This document shows, piece after piece, positions 20,419 to 33,336 of a stretch of DNA of 64,000 nucleotides. The notes under the pieces are model-generated. The model was not told the DNA's origin. It saw only the letters and a program-made list of their open reading frames with translations, and made no database searches. Position 1 is the stretch's first letter. Each line of letters begins with the position of its first letter. The stretch comes from Epiperipatus broadwayi. Taxonomy: Eukaryota > Onychophora > Udeonychophora > Euonychophora > Peripatidae. The translations under genes were made by a program, and so were the position numbers. Where the stretch lies: assembly GCA_028023455.1 (NCBI GenBank), contig JAQFVV010006197.1, forward strand, positions 16,177,254-16,241,253, read 5' to 3'.

Positions 20419-20895
20419 CTAATTGATACGTATAATATCCACTAAAGCTCTATCTATTCCCAAATTTACTAAACTTACCCATAATCTATTTCTATTTACT
20501 TTATCATACGCCTTCTCTATATCTATGAAAACCATATACAATTGTCTACCTGTATTCCTACTTATATCCATAAGTTGTGTAGCTACAAATAAACTATCTC
20601 CTATATGCCTATCTGATCTAAAATCTCCTTGCATTTCCCCCACTACATTATTTGCTTCCATCCATTTTGCAACCCTTCCAGCCACCATATATGAGAAAAC
20701 TTTATATAAAACTGCTGTTATCACCATTGGTCTATAATTGTTTAACTTTCTATGATCCTTACCCCTTCCTTTAAATAGTAATCTTACTCTTGTATTATTC
20801 CAATTACCCGGAAAAATTCTCTTCTGTGCCATCTTATTACAACATGATAATAGCTTTACCCTTGTCCTAAATTCATTACCTTCTCTGCTGGCCAT
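20419..20895 (-). pseudogene. LINE reverse transcriptase, motifs 1 to A
   Basis: Contains RVRLLFKGRGKDHRKLNNYR (RT block 1), PMVITAVLYKVF, FRSDRHIGDSLF (block 2) and MVFIDIEKAYDKVNRN with the motif A catalytic Asp (about residue 127). It follows SGKARNLDRWPAEKVMN in another frame at 20856-21041. Confidence 0.85.
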
Positions 20896-21041
20896 CTATC
20901 TAAATTTCTTGCCTTTCCACTTTTCAATTTCTTCCCTGCCTCATTTAGTCCATTTTCTGTAAACCTAATATTCCCATTATTATATGCTTTCATGTTTTCT
21001 ATCACTCTATCCTTCACATTTAACATCTTTTCTATATCCAT
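20856..21041 (-). pseudogene. LINE reverse transcriptase, N-terminal fingers
   Basis: Encodes NGNIRFTENGLNEAGKKL, then KSGKARNLDRWPAEKVMN, a mutated K-x-G-K-A-x-G-x-D block 0 of LINE RT. The Gly residues around the block are lost, which is a sign of decay. Confidence 0.7.
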
Positions 21042-21317
21042 TACATATCTATCTAAGATTTCTCTCTAATTCTTCTCTAGAGCTACACTCTATTCCCTTA
21101 TCATCTAATAATGCTATCTCTCTCCCCTTACATTTCTCGTTTTAAGGTAATGCCAAACTTTATTACTCCCATCTCTTCCATTTTTATTAATATCCTCCAA
21201 CAATTTACTATTCAATTTCATTCTCTATAATTATCTATTTTAGCCAACTTCTTTTCTAAGTACTTTTCCCATTTAGCATTAATATCTTTTTCATTTTCTT
21301 TGTTATTAATAGCACAC

Positions 21318-21599
21318 TTATATTCTCTGCATGCTTTCCCCCCTCTCTTTTACACGTCTACTAACTCTCATTTTTTTATTACTTTTATTCTTCTGAATAT
21401 TCTCACCTAAAACCCTATTTTCTATTTCATCACACCAGTCCTTATACTTATCCCCAACCAACTCTTCCATGGTTTCTTCAACTTGTATTTTGTACACTTC
21501 CAATTTATTCTTATCATTCACTCTCCATCCACATCTTTCACTATTGTTTCTACTTTTATTTCTATTCTCCATCACATTATTAAACATTTCTATTACCAA
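21318..21599 (-). pseudogene. LINE ORF2 linker between endonuclease and RT
   Basis: Charged, Lys/Glu/Asn-rich segment (NKNKLEVYKIQ, then VGDKYKDWCDEIENRV), as usual for the poorly conserved stretch between AP endonuclease and RT. It belongs here by position; no catalytic motif. It overlaps a tandem duplication. Confidence 0.55.
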
Positions 21600-21721
21600 G
21601 AAATTATTATCACAATTACATAGTGTTTCTTCATTTTCTACTTTTATTTCTATTCTCCATCACCTTATTAAACATTTCTATTACAAAGAAATTATTATCA
21701 CAATTACATAGTGTCACTTCA
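21546..21721. repeat. 88-bp tandem duplication inside the LINE
   Basis: The segment starting tttctacttttatttctatt occurs at 21546 and again at 21634, with a few mismatches and a ~88-bp period. It lies inside the ORF2 linker region and is not a multiple of three, so it breaks the frame. Confidence 0.8.
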
Positions 21722-21749
21722 TTATCAAACATCTTAATTTTTCCGTACA

Positions 21750-22430
21750 TTATTCATTCCCTCTTTCTCTACTTAATACATAATCTATTGGGTGGAATAT
21801 ATTATTTCTGGACCATGTGTATTGTCCCTCATAAATATTTGACAAATTTCCAATGCTCAAATTCACTCTCTGACAAAATTTCTTCAAAAGCTGTCCATTC
21901 TTATTATCTACATCACCAATTTCTTCAATATGCCCATTCATATCCCCTATATCCATTATTCTCTTCCCCTTTTCTTTAAAACTCTGTATATCCATAACTA
22001 GGTATTCATATATGCTACTGTTCCACTCTATTATAGTTTAACTGTCTCCAGTAGCTATATAAACTATAGCCACCATCCATTCTTGTCTTCCTAACCTTAT
22101 CTCATACCACAAATGTTCATGACATTTAACAGTATTTAAATATTTTTTTGATATAACAACTATACCACCACCCCATTATTCTTTTCTATTTATACTCTGC
22201 TAAACCCAAATCTTGCAGAATAAGTTCTTCTTCTCTTAGATGTGTTTCCACTACTGCTAATACCCCAAGTTCTTCACTTTCAATTGCTTTGTTTAATTCC
22301 AGCCATTTTTCTGGTTTCCTACCATCTTGCATATTCAAATACCCATTTTTAACAATTTCTTCTTTCCTAACTACTGTTTTATAAATTCTTTTGATTCTTT
22401 CTTCTCCATTATGTTTAAAATAACTTGCTT
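21750..22430 (-). pseudogene. LINE AP-like endonuclease, degraded
   Basis: The best-kept part (21995-21750) reads IMDIGDMNGHIEEIGD, the G-D-x-N-x-H motif of AP-type LINE endonucleases, followed by YEGQYTWSRNNIFHPIDYVL, matching the T-W and I-D-Y-x-L blocks. The N-terminal part (22430 to 22000) is in other frames with stops. In intact elements this domain nicks target DNA for target-primed reverse transcription. Confidence 0.75.
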
Positions 22431-22571
22431 ACCATTAATTTTGCAGACCCATTCCTTCTCCACATCTATATTTCTTAAATCACATCCAGTCTTCTTCTTT
22501 TTGATAATACTGCAATTTACCCCTTCCCCCCATAAGTTTCCTGAATTATATTCTTTATAAATCAGACTCCC

Positions 22572-23060
22572 TTAAACTTCACTTCCTTGTTTTTCTAAGT
22601 GCAATCTGTCTTTATTATATAACTCCCTCTTTCCAATAATCCAATCCCACACATCCACAAACATAACACCTTTTCTCTTACACAATTTTTTCAATCTCTC
22701 ATTTATAGAACATGCCCTAACTAACAAATACCTCTTGTCAAATCTTGGTAATAATCCAATTATCCCTACTCTTCCTTTAATCTTACTCAAATTCTTAATC
22801 AATTCTATGTACTTATCCATTACTCTCTTTGATGCCTCTGACAAATTATTAGTCCCTACCATAACATACCCATCTCTACTACTTTGCTTTTTTACTTTAT
22901 CAGTCACATTCCTAATTCTAGCTCCAGGCAAACATACTCTTACATACCTGCTTCTATTTTCCCTTGCAATTATATCCCCACATTCTCTAATTAGTGAATC
23001 TCCTATCAATACTGTCTCATAGTCTATTTTCTCTGCTCCATCCATAATATTTTCTACCAC
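22572..23060 (-). pseudogene. LINE ORF1 SGNH/GDSL esterase domain
   Basis: A 162-codon frame with all SGNH hydrolase blocks: VLIGDSLIRECG (block I, catalytic Ser22), LPGARI (block II Gly), VMVGTNNL (block III, Asn71) and DRLHLEKQG (block V, Asp151 and His154). Esterase domains of this kind occur in ORF1 of CR1 and L2 LINEs, where the role is unclear (RNP or membrane association has been proposed). It is the most intact part of the element, with no internal stop. The ATG is probably internal, since ORF1-like sequence continues upstream. I class it as a pseudogene because the element as a whole is dead. Confidence 0.75.
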
Positions 23061-23063
23061 CTT

Positions 23064-23576
23064 TTGGACCTCCTTATCTACTTCTTCCTTTTCATTCTAC
23101 TCAATAATTCCTTTATTTGCTCACACTTCGTCTCTAACGATTTTAATTTTGCTTCTACATCCTTCACCTTTTCCTCTATCTTACTTATTCTTTGGCTAAC
23201 CATCTTCATTGCACTACTAATTTATCCACCCATATCTCCTGACACTCCACTAAAACCATACTCTATTCTACCTTCCTCAACTACATTTTGCTCCCTTTCC
23301 TATGACTTTCTCTTTAGACTATCTACACTTAAAAACCACTTTCTCACCTCTTTTATCACATTTACATACTGTCTATATAATTGTAAGCCTATTATATCCT
23401 TCCTAATCTTATTCAAACATTTCAACATGGTACCTTCTACCAGAGCACACGTAGTTCCTTTCTGCCGATTATATATGCATTGTGGAATACAAATGCAATC
23501 CATATTTCTTATTTTCCAAGTCACCTACTCTATATTTGACTTTATATTTCCTCTCCTACTCTTCAAACCCCCTTGA
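23064..23576 (-). pseudogene. LINE ORF1 N-terminal part
   Basis: The minus strand from about 23530 reads WKIRNMDCICIPQCIYNRQK, then LKCLNKIRKDIIG and VIKEVRKWFLSVDSL, followed by a Lys/Glu-rich stretch with stops that leads into the esterase. It looks like a Cys-containing head plus coiled-coil region. I recognise no specific family; the assignment rests on position. Confidence 0.45.
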
Positions 23577-23610
23577 ATCAAAGGCATGGGGCACTGAGCC
23601 TTCTTTCCAA

Positions 23611-24373
23611 AAAAAAAAAAAAAAGAAGTTTAATAAAAATGAAATTTAATAATGAAAGCAGCTCTGAACATTCAATAAAACTCAGGAAAATCTATAAAGA
23701 TATTATTTGTAATTCAATATTCTTTTTGATTTTTCTTATACAATTGTAATTCAAGTTAAATGTTTTGGAAGCTTATTTCTCACTTCCAAAGTATTCAGCC
23801 TGAAAGTATTATTTATACACATACATAGCTTGTAAAGGGCACACATAATTTGTGAGATTGTTGTCAGATTTTATACTGTATGTATAATTCAAATACAATT
23901 TGTGTCAATTATATCTTTTGAAAAACTTATTACAGTTTTTAAATTTATCAAGTTTTGAAAGATCATAATCAAAAGAAAACAAATATACGTCTCATCAATC
24001 ATATTAAATCATCTTTTTTCTATGAAGTAAGAGAATGAGTAAAATAAATGGAAGTCTGAAGATTTTTTAATTCAAATGCTAACATTATCAATTAAAAACA
24101 AAATTCAATCTCTAAAATATGTAATATGTTGTAGTTAAAATAATTATAATTTAAAAGTTGCTGATACTCATGATTTGTAAACAAAAATGTAAATACAAAA
24201 TAAGATAAAATATTTCAATTTAAGAATTAATGCATGCAAGAGAGTATTGTCTGATAATCTGCAGATAATATTTCTAACAGAAAATCATGAAGCATAAAAA
24301 AAAAGCTCTAAAAATTCTATAAAAATAGTTATCAAATATTATAATTTGAAAATAATAATATATATATATATAT
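23611..24373. other. AT-rich intergenic sequence
   Basis: Starts with a poly(A) tract abutting the LINE 5' end; otherwise nothing recognised. Ends in a TA microsatellite. Confidence 0.5.
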
Positions 24374-25060
24374 TGTAACCTTATGGTTGGGTTTGATGTT
24401 TCTCGAGCCATATTTTATTAGTCTATTAACTAAAAATTTTAAATTTTAATTAATTGTAATTTTGATGATTTAAATCTATTGTTTGAATCAGTGGTGTAGA
24501 CTAATGATTGTTAATTTTGGTGGATGAAAATAGATCAATTTAGTAAATAATCTCTTTGGAATGGTAAAGAGTTGGACTTTTCAACATATATGTTAGCCTT
24601 CTGTCAGATTGTGTACACTCAAGATCTATCAGATACATTAATTTCAATATTTCTAATATAATTTAATATTGTTATTAAATAAACCATAGAAGTACTTTAA
24701 TATTTTATTGTCAAAAAATAGTTTATCAACAGACTTAAAATTAGAATTATTTTTAAGTTAAACATTATAATCAATCATAAAATATATTTTTACTTCCGTT
24801 TACTTAGTTATCATCTGTGTTTAAAGTTAGAGATTTATTAATGTTAGGCAAATATAATCACTTACAATAATCTGATTGGTTTATTGTTTTATAGTCAGTC
24901 CCTTGGCTAAAAGTTATAAATAGACATGCACAAATAAAGATTTGGAGATTATTATAGATCGAGGGAGACTTATTGCAAATTGTTGGAAAGATTATTACAG
25001 ATCGTAGGAAAAGATAGCCAACTGTCAAAGAAGCCTATCTATTATTTAAAAAAAAAAATA
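24374..25060 (+). mobile_element. possible solo LTR
   Basis: Starts TGTAACCTTATGGTTGGG straight after a (TA)n tract. It contains a good TATA box TATAAATA at 24915-24922 followed 17 bp later by AATAAA (24932-24937), the compact promoter/poly(A) layout of LTR R regions. Two related 40-bp blocks (attattatagatcg and attattacagatcg) follow. No matching second LTR, primer-binding site or gag/pol coding was found, so this is tentative. Confidence 0.3.
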
Positions 25061-27328
25061 CAAAGTATTTTTTATTATTATTAATTAGTAAACCATGAAA
25101 ATAAAATTTAAAGGATCTTTCACCCACAGGAGAACACATTGTTGACCACCAACTGATAATTTGAAATTCGAGTGTACTATCAGAAAAAAAAATTATATCA
25201 TGAAAACGGCTGCCAAAAGTAGATCTAAATATAAAAATTTCAAAAAACTTGTAAACCTGAATTTTCAACGATTACCTTGTGTTTTAGTTATAACAACCAT
25301 AAAATATGTAGTAAATATTGCTATAAAAAATTTGAAATTGTAATAAGTAAAATATTTTGGAACTTTTCATTCAATAAGATAAAATTAAAAGCAAACTATA
25401 TTAAATTATACCTATCTTTTATTGCTAAATAATTTTCCTAATACACTCTTGATATGCCTTTGTTAAAATGAAATATTATCTTAAACTAGACTTATATACC
25501 ACAAAATTTGATATTATAAAATGTACAAAACAAAAATAATTAAAATTATCTTATTGTGTTTAATTTAATAGCAATAATAATCCATACCCGCTTAAGTTCA
25601 TTAATTATGAATAAATAGACTATAATTACTGGAGTTCTTAAACTATTTTATATTAAATTCTTAACATTAACTGTTATAAATTACCTCAAACTGATATAAA
25701 AACAGGATATGATTTTGTTGAGTTTTGGACAGAATTGTTACGTTTATTAAATAGAATGATAGTATTTGCCAATATTACTTCATCGTTCAATTTAATTCCA
25801 AATGTATAATTTACGTTAATAATATTATGAATTTTAAAGAAATTACAATAGAATATTTACTGCGTAGGTAATCTGTGCTTTAAACTAAATAATTATCCAC
25901 AGTAATAATAATTGAATCAACTTTCTTATCCAGCATTGCATTCTCTTCTAGTTTAAAAGTTTTAAGGAAAAAGAAAAGATAGTAACTCATTAAGAACTCT
26001 GACAATTCTTCTATAATTCATAATAATTTATAAATAAATGGTTACTTAATATATTCAAAATATTATGTTTCTAAAATACAATGAAGATGGATCTTTACCA
26101 ATAATTGGAGATAAATAATATAACTTATAATGACGATAAGACAAATATAATCGTCCATATCTATTATATATTTGAAAGTTAAAATAAAAACTGATGATTC
26201 CTATAATTCCGTTGGTATTTACAGGAAGAAATAATGTGCTTAAAATTGTTACGGAAGAAAAAGATACAGTAAGAACCCAAAGTAAATACAATAGCATGAA
26301 AAGTAAAGAACAGTAAGAGGCTTAGAATAATTCAGCAACATAAATTGTAATGTACAAGTTTTTCTTTTTTTCACAAAAGGAACGAAAAGAAATCTTATTT
26401 GATAATTTATTATTATTAGTGTGTGCTATTATAATCTTATGTATTTAATATTTGTAGGTCCAGCAACTGGTTTGCTCATAAAACAAAAAGAATTCACAGG
26501 GATATTTAGTTTTAAATATAGGTTTGCTTATGAACAAAAGGAATCTGAGAGAAAATACAAATTGGATGTATATTATGTTAAAATTTGGTCCTGGGGAAGG
26601 TAAACTAATTCATGATGAAATTAATAATAATAATATTTAAACATAGGTTTATATTTAAAAGTGATCACAAAGAAAGGTAAAATCATTTTGAGACGAATTA
26701 TTAAACTTTATTATGTTACTATGTTTTGTTTTTAATATCTTTTGATAAAGCTACAATTAGTAAATGACCATGTGAGGTAAAATTCAATTTTAGTCAAATC
26801 AAGGCATATTTAATATTATGTTTTATGTTGTATTATGTAACTAAGTACCAATAATAATTATTACAGTCAGAGCTCATTCTCGAGTTGATAATTAATATTT
26901 CAATTTCTGTGTATTAATTTGATAACATGTTGTTTATTGGTGAGATTTGGCTGTTGCCATATTAGAGAATTATGATATATTGTGTTGCTATTTTTGTTAT
27001 TTGTCTTTATATCCATTTCATCTCACGTAAGAAGTACTTCTTTCATTACCCTGCATGAAAGTGTGAAACATTGTCATCATGGGTGAATCGCACATGATTC
27101 CCATAGATTTTTGAGATAATCAAGGTCTATATTCTTATGAAGGATGTTAATCTATTTTCTTGGCTCAAGGATTAACTGCCCCTTTTTCCTCATATCCCTA
27201 AAGGTGTTCCCAAATAGTGACACTGGAATTTCATATCATCCATAGTCATGGAATGACCGTAGTCTAGGTTATTGATATACTTATTTGCCTTGTCTTAGCA
27301 CTGTTATATTCATGGTATATTACATATG
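25061..27328. other. intergenic sequence
   Basis: No gene supported. Around 27040-27300 the sequence is less AT-rich and more complex, without a recognisable reading frame. Other parts are simple AT-rich DNA. Confidence 0.4.
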
Positions 27329-27677
27329 GCATTAGATTTTATCCCATTAAGTCTTAATAATTTAATATTCAATAACAATGAAATCATCCTTGAAGGTATG
27401 AATGATATATGTGAACAGTGTTAGCATTAAGCAAACGATGATAGTAAATAGTAATATTCATATTAAGTATTAAGTTATAATATTAAAATACTATACTAGT
27501 ACAGCATTAGATTTTATCCCATTAAGTCTTAATAATTTAATATTCAATAACAATGAAATCATCCTTGAAGGTATGAATGATATATGTGAACAGTGTTAGC
27601 ATTAAGCAAACAATGATAGTAAATAGTAATATTCCTATTAAGTATTAAGTTATAATATTAAAATACTATACTAGTAC
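27329..27677. repeat. 175-bp tandem duplication
   Basis: The block starting gcattagattttatcccatt is present twice head to tail (27329-27503 and 27504-27677), with about two mismatches. No coding. The near identity indicates a recent duplication. Confidence 0.9.
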
Positions 27678-28612
27678 ATTATCCGCTCGAAGTGATTTCG
27701 AATACACATGCTCATTTAATATTTCTAATTAAATAGTAATACACCAAAATTTTCAATATTAGAGAAAAGTTTATGATCTGATTTTAAGAAATTAAATAAG
27801 AATTTATGGTAATATTGATTAATTTTAAAAGAATTGTGTTACACTACGGTCCTAGATAAATAAAATTAAGAAGTGTATAATCTCCATAATATGATAAAAT
27901 AAGTACAATTATTAATGCCTGAGAAAATATTTGATATCTTGAATTATGTAGCATTAGGTATTGCTATCTATCATTTATTTAGAAGTAACATTGTAATTAC
28001 CTTACCTTTATTTTTAATTTTGGATAAAGAAATATAATAAACCCAAATAAAATTTAATATAGTGAATAAAATATATTACTTGTGTAATAAGCTAAAAAAA
28101 ATTTAAATTAAAGGATGGGTGTAAATAAGAATATTGCAAAAGGGTAATAATGTATTATTATTTTTGATTAGATCCAAGGAGATCTTTTTCTATTAATATT
28201 TAGTTACTGATAACTAAATCTTGTTTTATGTATTTTCCATTTGTAAGTTTGATCAAGGATATATATTTTTTTTGTTTGTTGATTTTTGAAATGTGTAAAT
28301 ATTGTAAATAAAACTTGTTTTTGGAAATTTATTATGTTGTTTAGTAACCTTATTGCTAAACACTATCCATACTGTTATTGCTATTACTATATCCACACAC
28401 TATTGTTACTGTTATCACTCAATATTATCATTTTTGTTATATGTTCAGCAAATCACCAATCAGTTTTATTAAACTCTTATGTGGAGAGTATATAAAATTA
28501 CAACAATGATTGATTAAAATATTGTTGTTATTGTACAGAGATACTATTTAAAATGATATAGTAAAAGTAAAGTATTTGATTTTAGATAATAATATTCCAT
28601 AAGTTGTCAGAT
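27678..28612. other. AT-rich intergenic sequence
   Basis: Nothing recognised. Confidence 0.5.
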
Positions 28613-28716
28613 GGCACTAGATAGGGATTTTATGCACAAGCTTTCTAGCATCCATTGATTACTCTGGCTTGTACCGAGTGGCACTACTGTATGGAGAATT
28701 TTGCATGTTTTAATAT
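28613..28716 (+). repeat. R-family fragment
   Basis: About 100 bp of the R unit (ggcactagatagggatttta to ttttgcatgttttaata), without the hammerhead region. A solitary piece far from the arrays. Confidence 0.85.
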
Positions 28717-31700
28717 CATCATTCACTGAACTTCATCATATTGTTCATTGTGGTCAAATCTAAATTACTTATACATATTATAATTGTCCTATTGGTATTG
28801 TTAAAAATTGTGATTAAAATATTTCAAGATATTTAATAATTAACATTATTATATTTATCTTATTGCTATGGATTTGTTGATTTATTATAAAATTTAGAGT
28901 TTATCTTTATTATTACCAGTAAAGTAATTAGATATTCTTTAATAATTTCCTTTATGTAATATAAGTCATCTTAATTTTTTACATTTTGATAGTAGTAAAA
29001 TCCTTCTTATTGATCCAGATATACATTATAAAATTATTGAAATTTTAAAATTATATGAACCCTGAGAAATTAAATTACTGTTTAATAGTTTTACTTTGAT
29101 TTTATTATTAGATTTTATTTCTTAAATTATTTGATATACATTACCTTGGTCTCTTACCTTCGTTTTAAAATCTCAAAGATTTAAACTTTCTTCTTTAATT
29201 ATTTAAATTTAGAACCTCTTTGCTGTTGTTTTAGTAATATCAAATTAATGTTTCAGGATTCCATTCATCATCACCAACATTGTTATCACAGCTCATCCAT
29301 ATCTTATTTTCTTTTAATTGCATCATAATCTTATCTTACTACCCCAGCACGGTTTAATTATTCTTTATTGATCCCCATTTCATTACAACATTAACTATTC
29401 ATTCTCTCAACATATCCTCTTTTTCTCATTCTCATTCTTAGGCTTATCCATTATTTATTTATAATAGTCAATTATTATTGCTCTTCATTATTCTTTTAAA
29501 TCTTCTATATCTTTACTCATTTATCATTCATTTCATACTGCTAATTTCCTGACCATTCACTAGACAGATATTATCCCGAGTATTAATCACTTAATATAAC
29601 TGTAAATTAAATAGATCTCTTTTAACATTATTATCATTCAATGTATTAAAAGTTAGTTTAATTTGAATGTTTTGTATAATGTCAGATTATAGGGAACTTA
29701 AGATAATGTAAAGTCAGTAGTGCACTGTGGCCTCTTCTATATCTACTCATGCTAGTCAAGCCAGCTCTTGTGCTTACACATAGATTGGTGTTTAATCCAT
29801 TATATTATATGTTCTCTTGAAATTGAAGGTTATAATATATATATATATATATATATAAGCAACATAGAATGTATAACTGTCTTACAAAAATTAAAACAAA
29901 TTATTTTAAAATGAATAAATATATAAATAAATTAGAAAATCTTATTAGATAAGGATAACATCATAAAGTTAGCCTTCATATCATCATTTAATACACTTCA
30001 AATATATATATTTTTCTAATTATTCCATATCATAACTTTTATATTTAACACAAAATAAGACTTTTGGAAAATCTCATACAGATGAAAAATAATAATAAGA
30101 GCTTTTATTTGACTTTATTCTTTTTTTGTGAATTTCTGTGTTATTTACCCAGTCAGTCATCTTGCAAAGTTATTTTAAAATTTCTGTTATGTTATTGTGA
30201 TAGGGGATGTCAGTATGTTAAACATATCCTTATTTCAATTCAATTTCAGTTTCCAAGATAATGACAGCAAAAAAAAAAAAATGTACAAAGTAAAGATTTT
30301 TTACATTATTAGTGATAACATTTTCATTTGATTATACTTTTATCTTTAAAAATATAAATGAATGAATAGTATTAGTATATATATGCAGCCATGACATTTT
30401 TCCCCCAATTATTATTTGTTACTCCCACATAACACCATTTCGCATTACATGAGATTTTTTAGAAATTTAACTGCAATGTTCTTCCAAATGACAAATTAGA
30501 ATAGCTCAACACATAGAGAACTATGACCAAGGATATATCTAATCACAATCAATGATATATAGCCATTGCTTGTCATTATCTTAGAATAATTTATTCTATC
30601 ATCTCAAATTTAGAGCTACATCATAAAATAACAAAACTTTTTAGATCATTAGATATACACAATACTAAAATAAACCATAAATTATAATAGAAAAAAATAT
30701 TAAAATGAATATTAAATATTAAAAAATTTGGACTATAGACATGAAATGAGAAAATTTGAAAATACTTTGATCCACAGAGAGGAAAAAATATGTAATAAAG
30801 AAAATTAGTGCTTATCAATTAAATACAAAATAATAATGAAAAATATATTGATGGACTATGGAGTAAAGCAAAAACAAAAAAATTCTGTCAAATGAAACAG
30901 CTGCACTTTAATGCTTCAGCATCATTTGATCTCCAAAGCAAATGAATATATGAACATAGCTTTATTAACAGTAGATCCATTGCATTTGAACAATCTAGAC
31001 TAGTGATTCAATTATATTACATTTAAAACTCTATTTTTGAAGTTAATTAATGCCTAGTGGTTAGATTTTTACAAAATAATGTACATTTTGAAATACATCA
31101 AAGCTGCATTATCAGATTACAGTTAATTTATACAGCCTTCTAATTTCCCACCCCTGATCTAGAGAGTGGCAAGTAATAAAAATTAATTCATATATAAGAC
31201 TGCTTTATAATTTTAAAAATATTATAAAATCAACATATATAAAAGATTTTATACTTCATATATTAATATTTAACATTTAGAAAATTAAAAATATAACTAA
31301 TCAAAATAATAAAATTATTTAATTTTAAACATGATTATTAATTATCACTCTTTTTTGCTCTCTTTAACAAGGTATTCAAAATAGTAAATATAATTTTATT
31401 CAGTTTAAATTTGTTTATTAATATTTTTAAAAAAAGAATAATTGTTTCTATCAGCCATAAATAATATATAAAATTAAATATACTAATATAAATGGAAACT
31501 AAAAAAAAATTAAAACCTTTTTAAAGAGCATTTTTGTTTGAATTATTAAGTCAATTTACATTTTAAAATTAATTAGACCAATAAATTAGAAATAAATAAA
31601 AAGTATATGTAGATTTTTTTAATTAGATCTTAAAAGGCTGACATTTTTTAATTAAGTCTAATTTTCCTATCATTAAATATATCTGCCAATTAGTCAATCA

Positions 31701-33197
31701 TTAAGTTTTAAACAACACATTTTTCACTCACATGTAGGAAATGTATGTATCTTACCTCTAACTAAATTACTTTAGTTTAATCAAAACAATTTTATTTTAT
31801 TTTGGTAATCAATGGCAATACATCTACATGTTAATAATATATATGGGACAATATTTTAAGTATCAAATATAAATATAAAAATACAACAAGTATAAATATA
31901 AAAAATAGTTTTAAGAAATTCTGCTCTATACTATAAAATAATTAAAAATAAATTATTATTATTATTTAGCATATGGATTTTTTTTTTTTTTTTGATAGAT
32001 TAGTTACTAACAAAATATACAGAAATCTGCAGAGATTCCAACCAAGAAATAGATTCACCAGTGATTTTATTAAGCTCTTCAATTCTGACACTTGGCAGTC
32101 ATTAACTATGTGGTTCATAGCTTGTGTTTGCCCACATTTTCATAGATCAGTGGCTGATAAATTCCATTTATGAAGCAAATGAGCACAACAGCCACAGGTT
32201 ATCCTAAATCTGTCAACATGACTCCAGTTAAAAATAAATACAATTTCCTTAGTGGGTATACTTAAAAATTTGTCATTTGTTGCTGTCTAATAAAAATTTA
32301 GTTTTATTTGGTAATTTTATGCCATATTGATAATTTGTATATTTTTTGAAAAATATTGTTTGTCTATCTATATACTATTTTTAAATTCACTTCATAATAA
32401 TAATAAAAACAAAGAATGGTTAGTCACTCAGAGGGGGTAATTAATGTGATGCTGAGACACTAAAAGTGATAGAATTAACTTTTGATCAAGAATCTTTCAG
32501 CTCTTGATTCCATCATTTTATCACTCCAATAAAACACACAAAGATTTAATATTTATTCTGCAAATTCTTTTAATAATTTATAGATGCTTATATTTTTGTG
32601 CTCAGATTACAATAATTTGAAAAAATCTCAGTATAGTACAAATTGATAATTTTCTGAAAAAATGATAATCCATATTGCTCACATTAAAGACACATTTTTG
32701 ATAAATATATAAAGATTGAAGCAATGAATTTTCCAAATGCCATCTATATTAAATTAATTAAATAATTCATCATTTAATTGGAAAGCAGAAAATAAATCCA
32801 ATTTTAACCAACAACCCAATATATTTATATATATGTGAAGCAGATTTAGACAATAACAATTATGAGCTCCAACGTCTAATCTATAAATTGTGAATTCTGA
32901 CCCATGAATATGATTTAAGATCAAAGCTGTATAAATATTTTCATAGATTATATGTTGCATCTTGTAATTCTCATTGTCTAATCTGCTTCTCTTACATAAA
33001 TATCTTCGGCCACAACAGATTTGTGATAATATTGTAAAAGGTTTAATTAAATTAAATATAGATAGCACTTGGAGAGTGCATCACTTTAAAATATTAAATA
33101 TTAACTAGTGCTATTTAATTCTACATTATATATATATAATAAATAAAGTTTGATATCTGTATTCGTTTCACAATATATGTAATCTATAAATCAATAT
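28717..33197. other. AT-rich intergenic sequence
   Basis: About 4.5 kb without a supported gene. A (TA)n tract lies at 29838. The stretch 29240-29600 is C/T-rich with ATCATC-like runs and could be an ancient minus-strand repeat, but I found no protein motif. The T-rich frame at 31973-32173 is not convincing. Confidence 0.4.
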
Positions 33198-33240
33198 ATA
33201 TATCAAAATACAGTACAATTTATATAAATTATATTCTTTT

Positions 33241-33283
33241 AGAAGTACTTTCGACTATACACTTTGTAGTCTTTATCAACTAT
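33241..33283 (-). ncRNA. hammerhead-like motif, PLE3 left arm
   Basis: Minus strand copy of the motif at 34115-34161, identical in its core: TTGATAA, extra A, GACTA/TAGTC stem, GAAAGTACTTCT. Confidence 0.5.
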
Positions 33284-33336
33284 ATAACGTTGAATAATCA
33301 AAACGAGACAACCCTTAACAATACCCATAGTTCAAT

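Larger units (their letters stand above)
18915..23610 (-). mobile_element. near-complete CR1/L2-like LINE with esterase ORF1
   Basis: A 4.7-kb minus-strand non-LTR retrotransposon. In 5' to 3' order: a coiled, Cys-containing ORF1 head (about 23576-23064), an SGNH/GDSL esterase domain (23060-22572), an AP-like endonuclease (about 22430-21750), a linker, the reverse transcriptase (21041-19782) and a Cys/His zinc-knuckle-like C-terminus (19323-19123). An esterase in ORF1 is known from CR1 and L2 LINEs. The strand is C/T-rich when read on plus, so it stands out from its AT-rich surroundings. Stops and frameshifts separate the domains, so it is dead. The ends are approximate; no clear target duplication was found. 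Confidence 0.8.

Noticed and set aside
20097-20737. Plus-strand open frames across the LINE (Ser/Pro/Leu-rich)
   Set aside because: They are antisense to clear RT motifs on the minus strand.
22735-23576. Plus-strand frames rich in Leu/Ser/Phe opposite the LINE ORF1
   Set aside because: Antisense shadows of the esterase and ORF1 head on the minus strand.
29240-29600. C/T-rich stretch as a minus-strand LINE
   Set aside because: Composition resembles the minus-strand LINEs, but no RT, endonuclease or terminal motif could be read in any frame.
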